Shown piece after piece: positions 33,771 to 33,782 of a stretch of DNA of 33,782 nucleotides. Where the stretch lies: contig JAUNWT010000017.1 of NCBI GenBank assembly GCA_030540195.1, forward strand, positions 1 to 33,782, given 5' to 3'. Under the pieces are notes generated by a model. That model did no database searches. It was not told where the DNA came from and saw only the letters and a list, made by a program, of their open reading frames with translations. Numbering within the stretch: position 1 is the stretch's first letter; each line of letters opens with the position of its first letter. This DNA comes from Bacillota bacterium. GTDB taxonomy: Bacteria > Bacillota_I > Bacilli_A > Erysipelotrichales > Coprobacillaceae. A program made the translations under genes and the position numbers.

Positions 33771-33782
33771 AATTATACAGAG

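Noticed and set aside
1-33782. Insertion sequence, integrase, tRNA or attachment site marking a mobile island
   Set aside because: No transposase, recombinase or tRNA is seen. The only long dispersed repeat is the ToxI element.

Overview
The window is AT-rich, gene-dense DNA with strong AGGAGG-type ribosome binding sites, Rho-independent terminators and a type VIIb-like secretion locus. This points to a low-GC Bacillota, plausibly a gut member of the Erysipelotrichia/Coprobacillaceae. That placement is an inference from composition and gene families, since no rRNA or other taxonomic marker is present.

Layout. (1) 2-1882: the 3' end of a GGDEF protein, convergent with an AlbA_2/RecG-C-like regulator, sharing a bidirectional terminator. 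(2) 2085-2807: a small lipoprotein gene, then an orphan one-repeat ToxI-type antitoxin RNA with its own promoter and terminator. (3) 3098-16977: type VII secretion operon A, comprising an FHA protein, a MinD/CpaE-like ATPase, an EsaB/YukD ubiquitin-like protein, EssC, a WXG100 protein, three small helical partners, a 1698-residue RHS polymorphic toxin and a membrane-anchored candidate immunity protein. (4) 17085-22311: signalling operon B, comprising a second FHA protein, a PP2C phosphatase, a membrane Ser/Thr kinase, a single-span protein with TT[VIL]L motifs and a TPR/beta-propeller-like membrane protein. (5) 22473-28161: an Xre-type regulator divergent from a 1703-residue Ig-like surface protein. 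(6) 28289-29010: a complete type III toxin-antitoxin locus, with three 37-nt ToxI repeats, a terminator and ToxN. (7) 29064-30632: a ROK sugar kinase and a TIM-barrel protein. (8) 30810-33770: a 986-residue STAND-type NTPase with a nuclease-like N-terminus, a likely anti-phage gene.

How it may work. Operon A encodes the EssC motor and its substrates but none of the usual EssB/EsaA/EssA partners is recognisable. Operon B supplies a kinase, phosphatase and FHA switch, and its TT[VIL]L motifs look like phospho-threonine ligands for the FHA domains of operons A and B and of EssC. The promoters of operon A, of the Xre gene and of the surface protein share TAGTACAT and GGAC boxes, suggesting one regulon under the Xre protein. 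The ToxIN locus and its orphan antitoxin RNA flank the whole secretion region about 25 kb apart. With the STAND NTPase and perhaps the AlbA_2 protein, this gives the window the look of a combined secretion, competition and phage-defence island.
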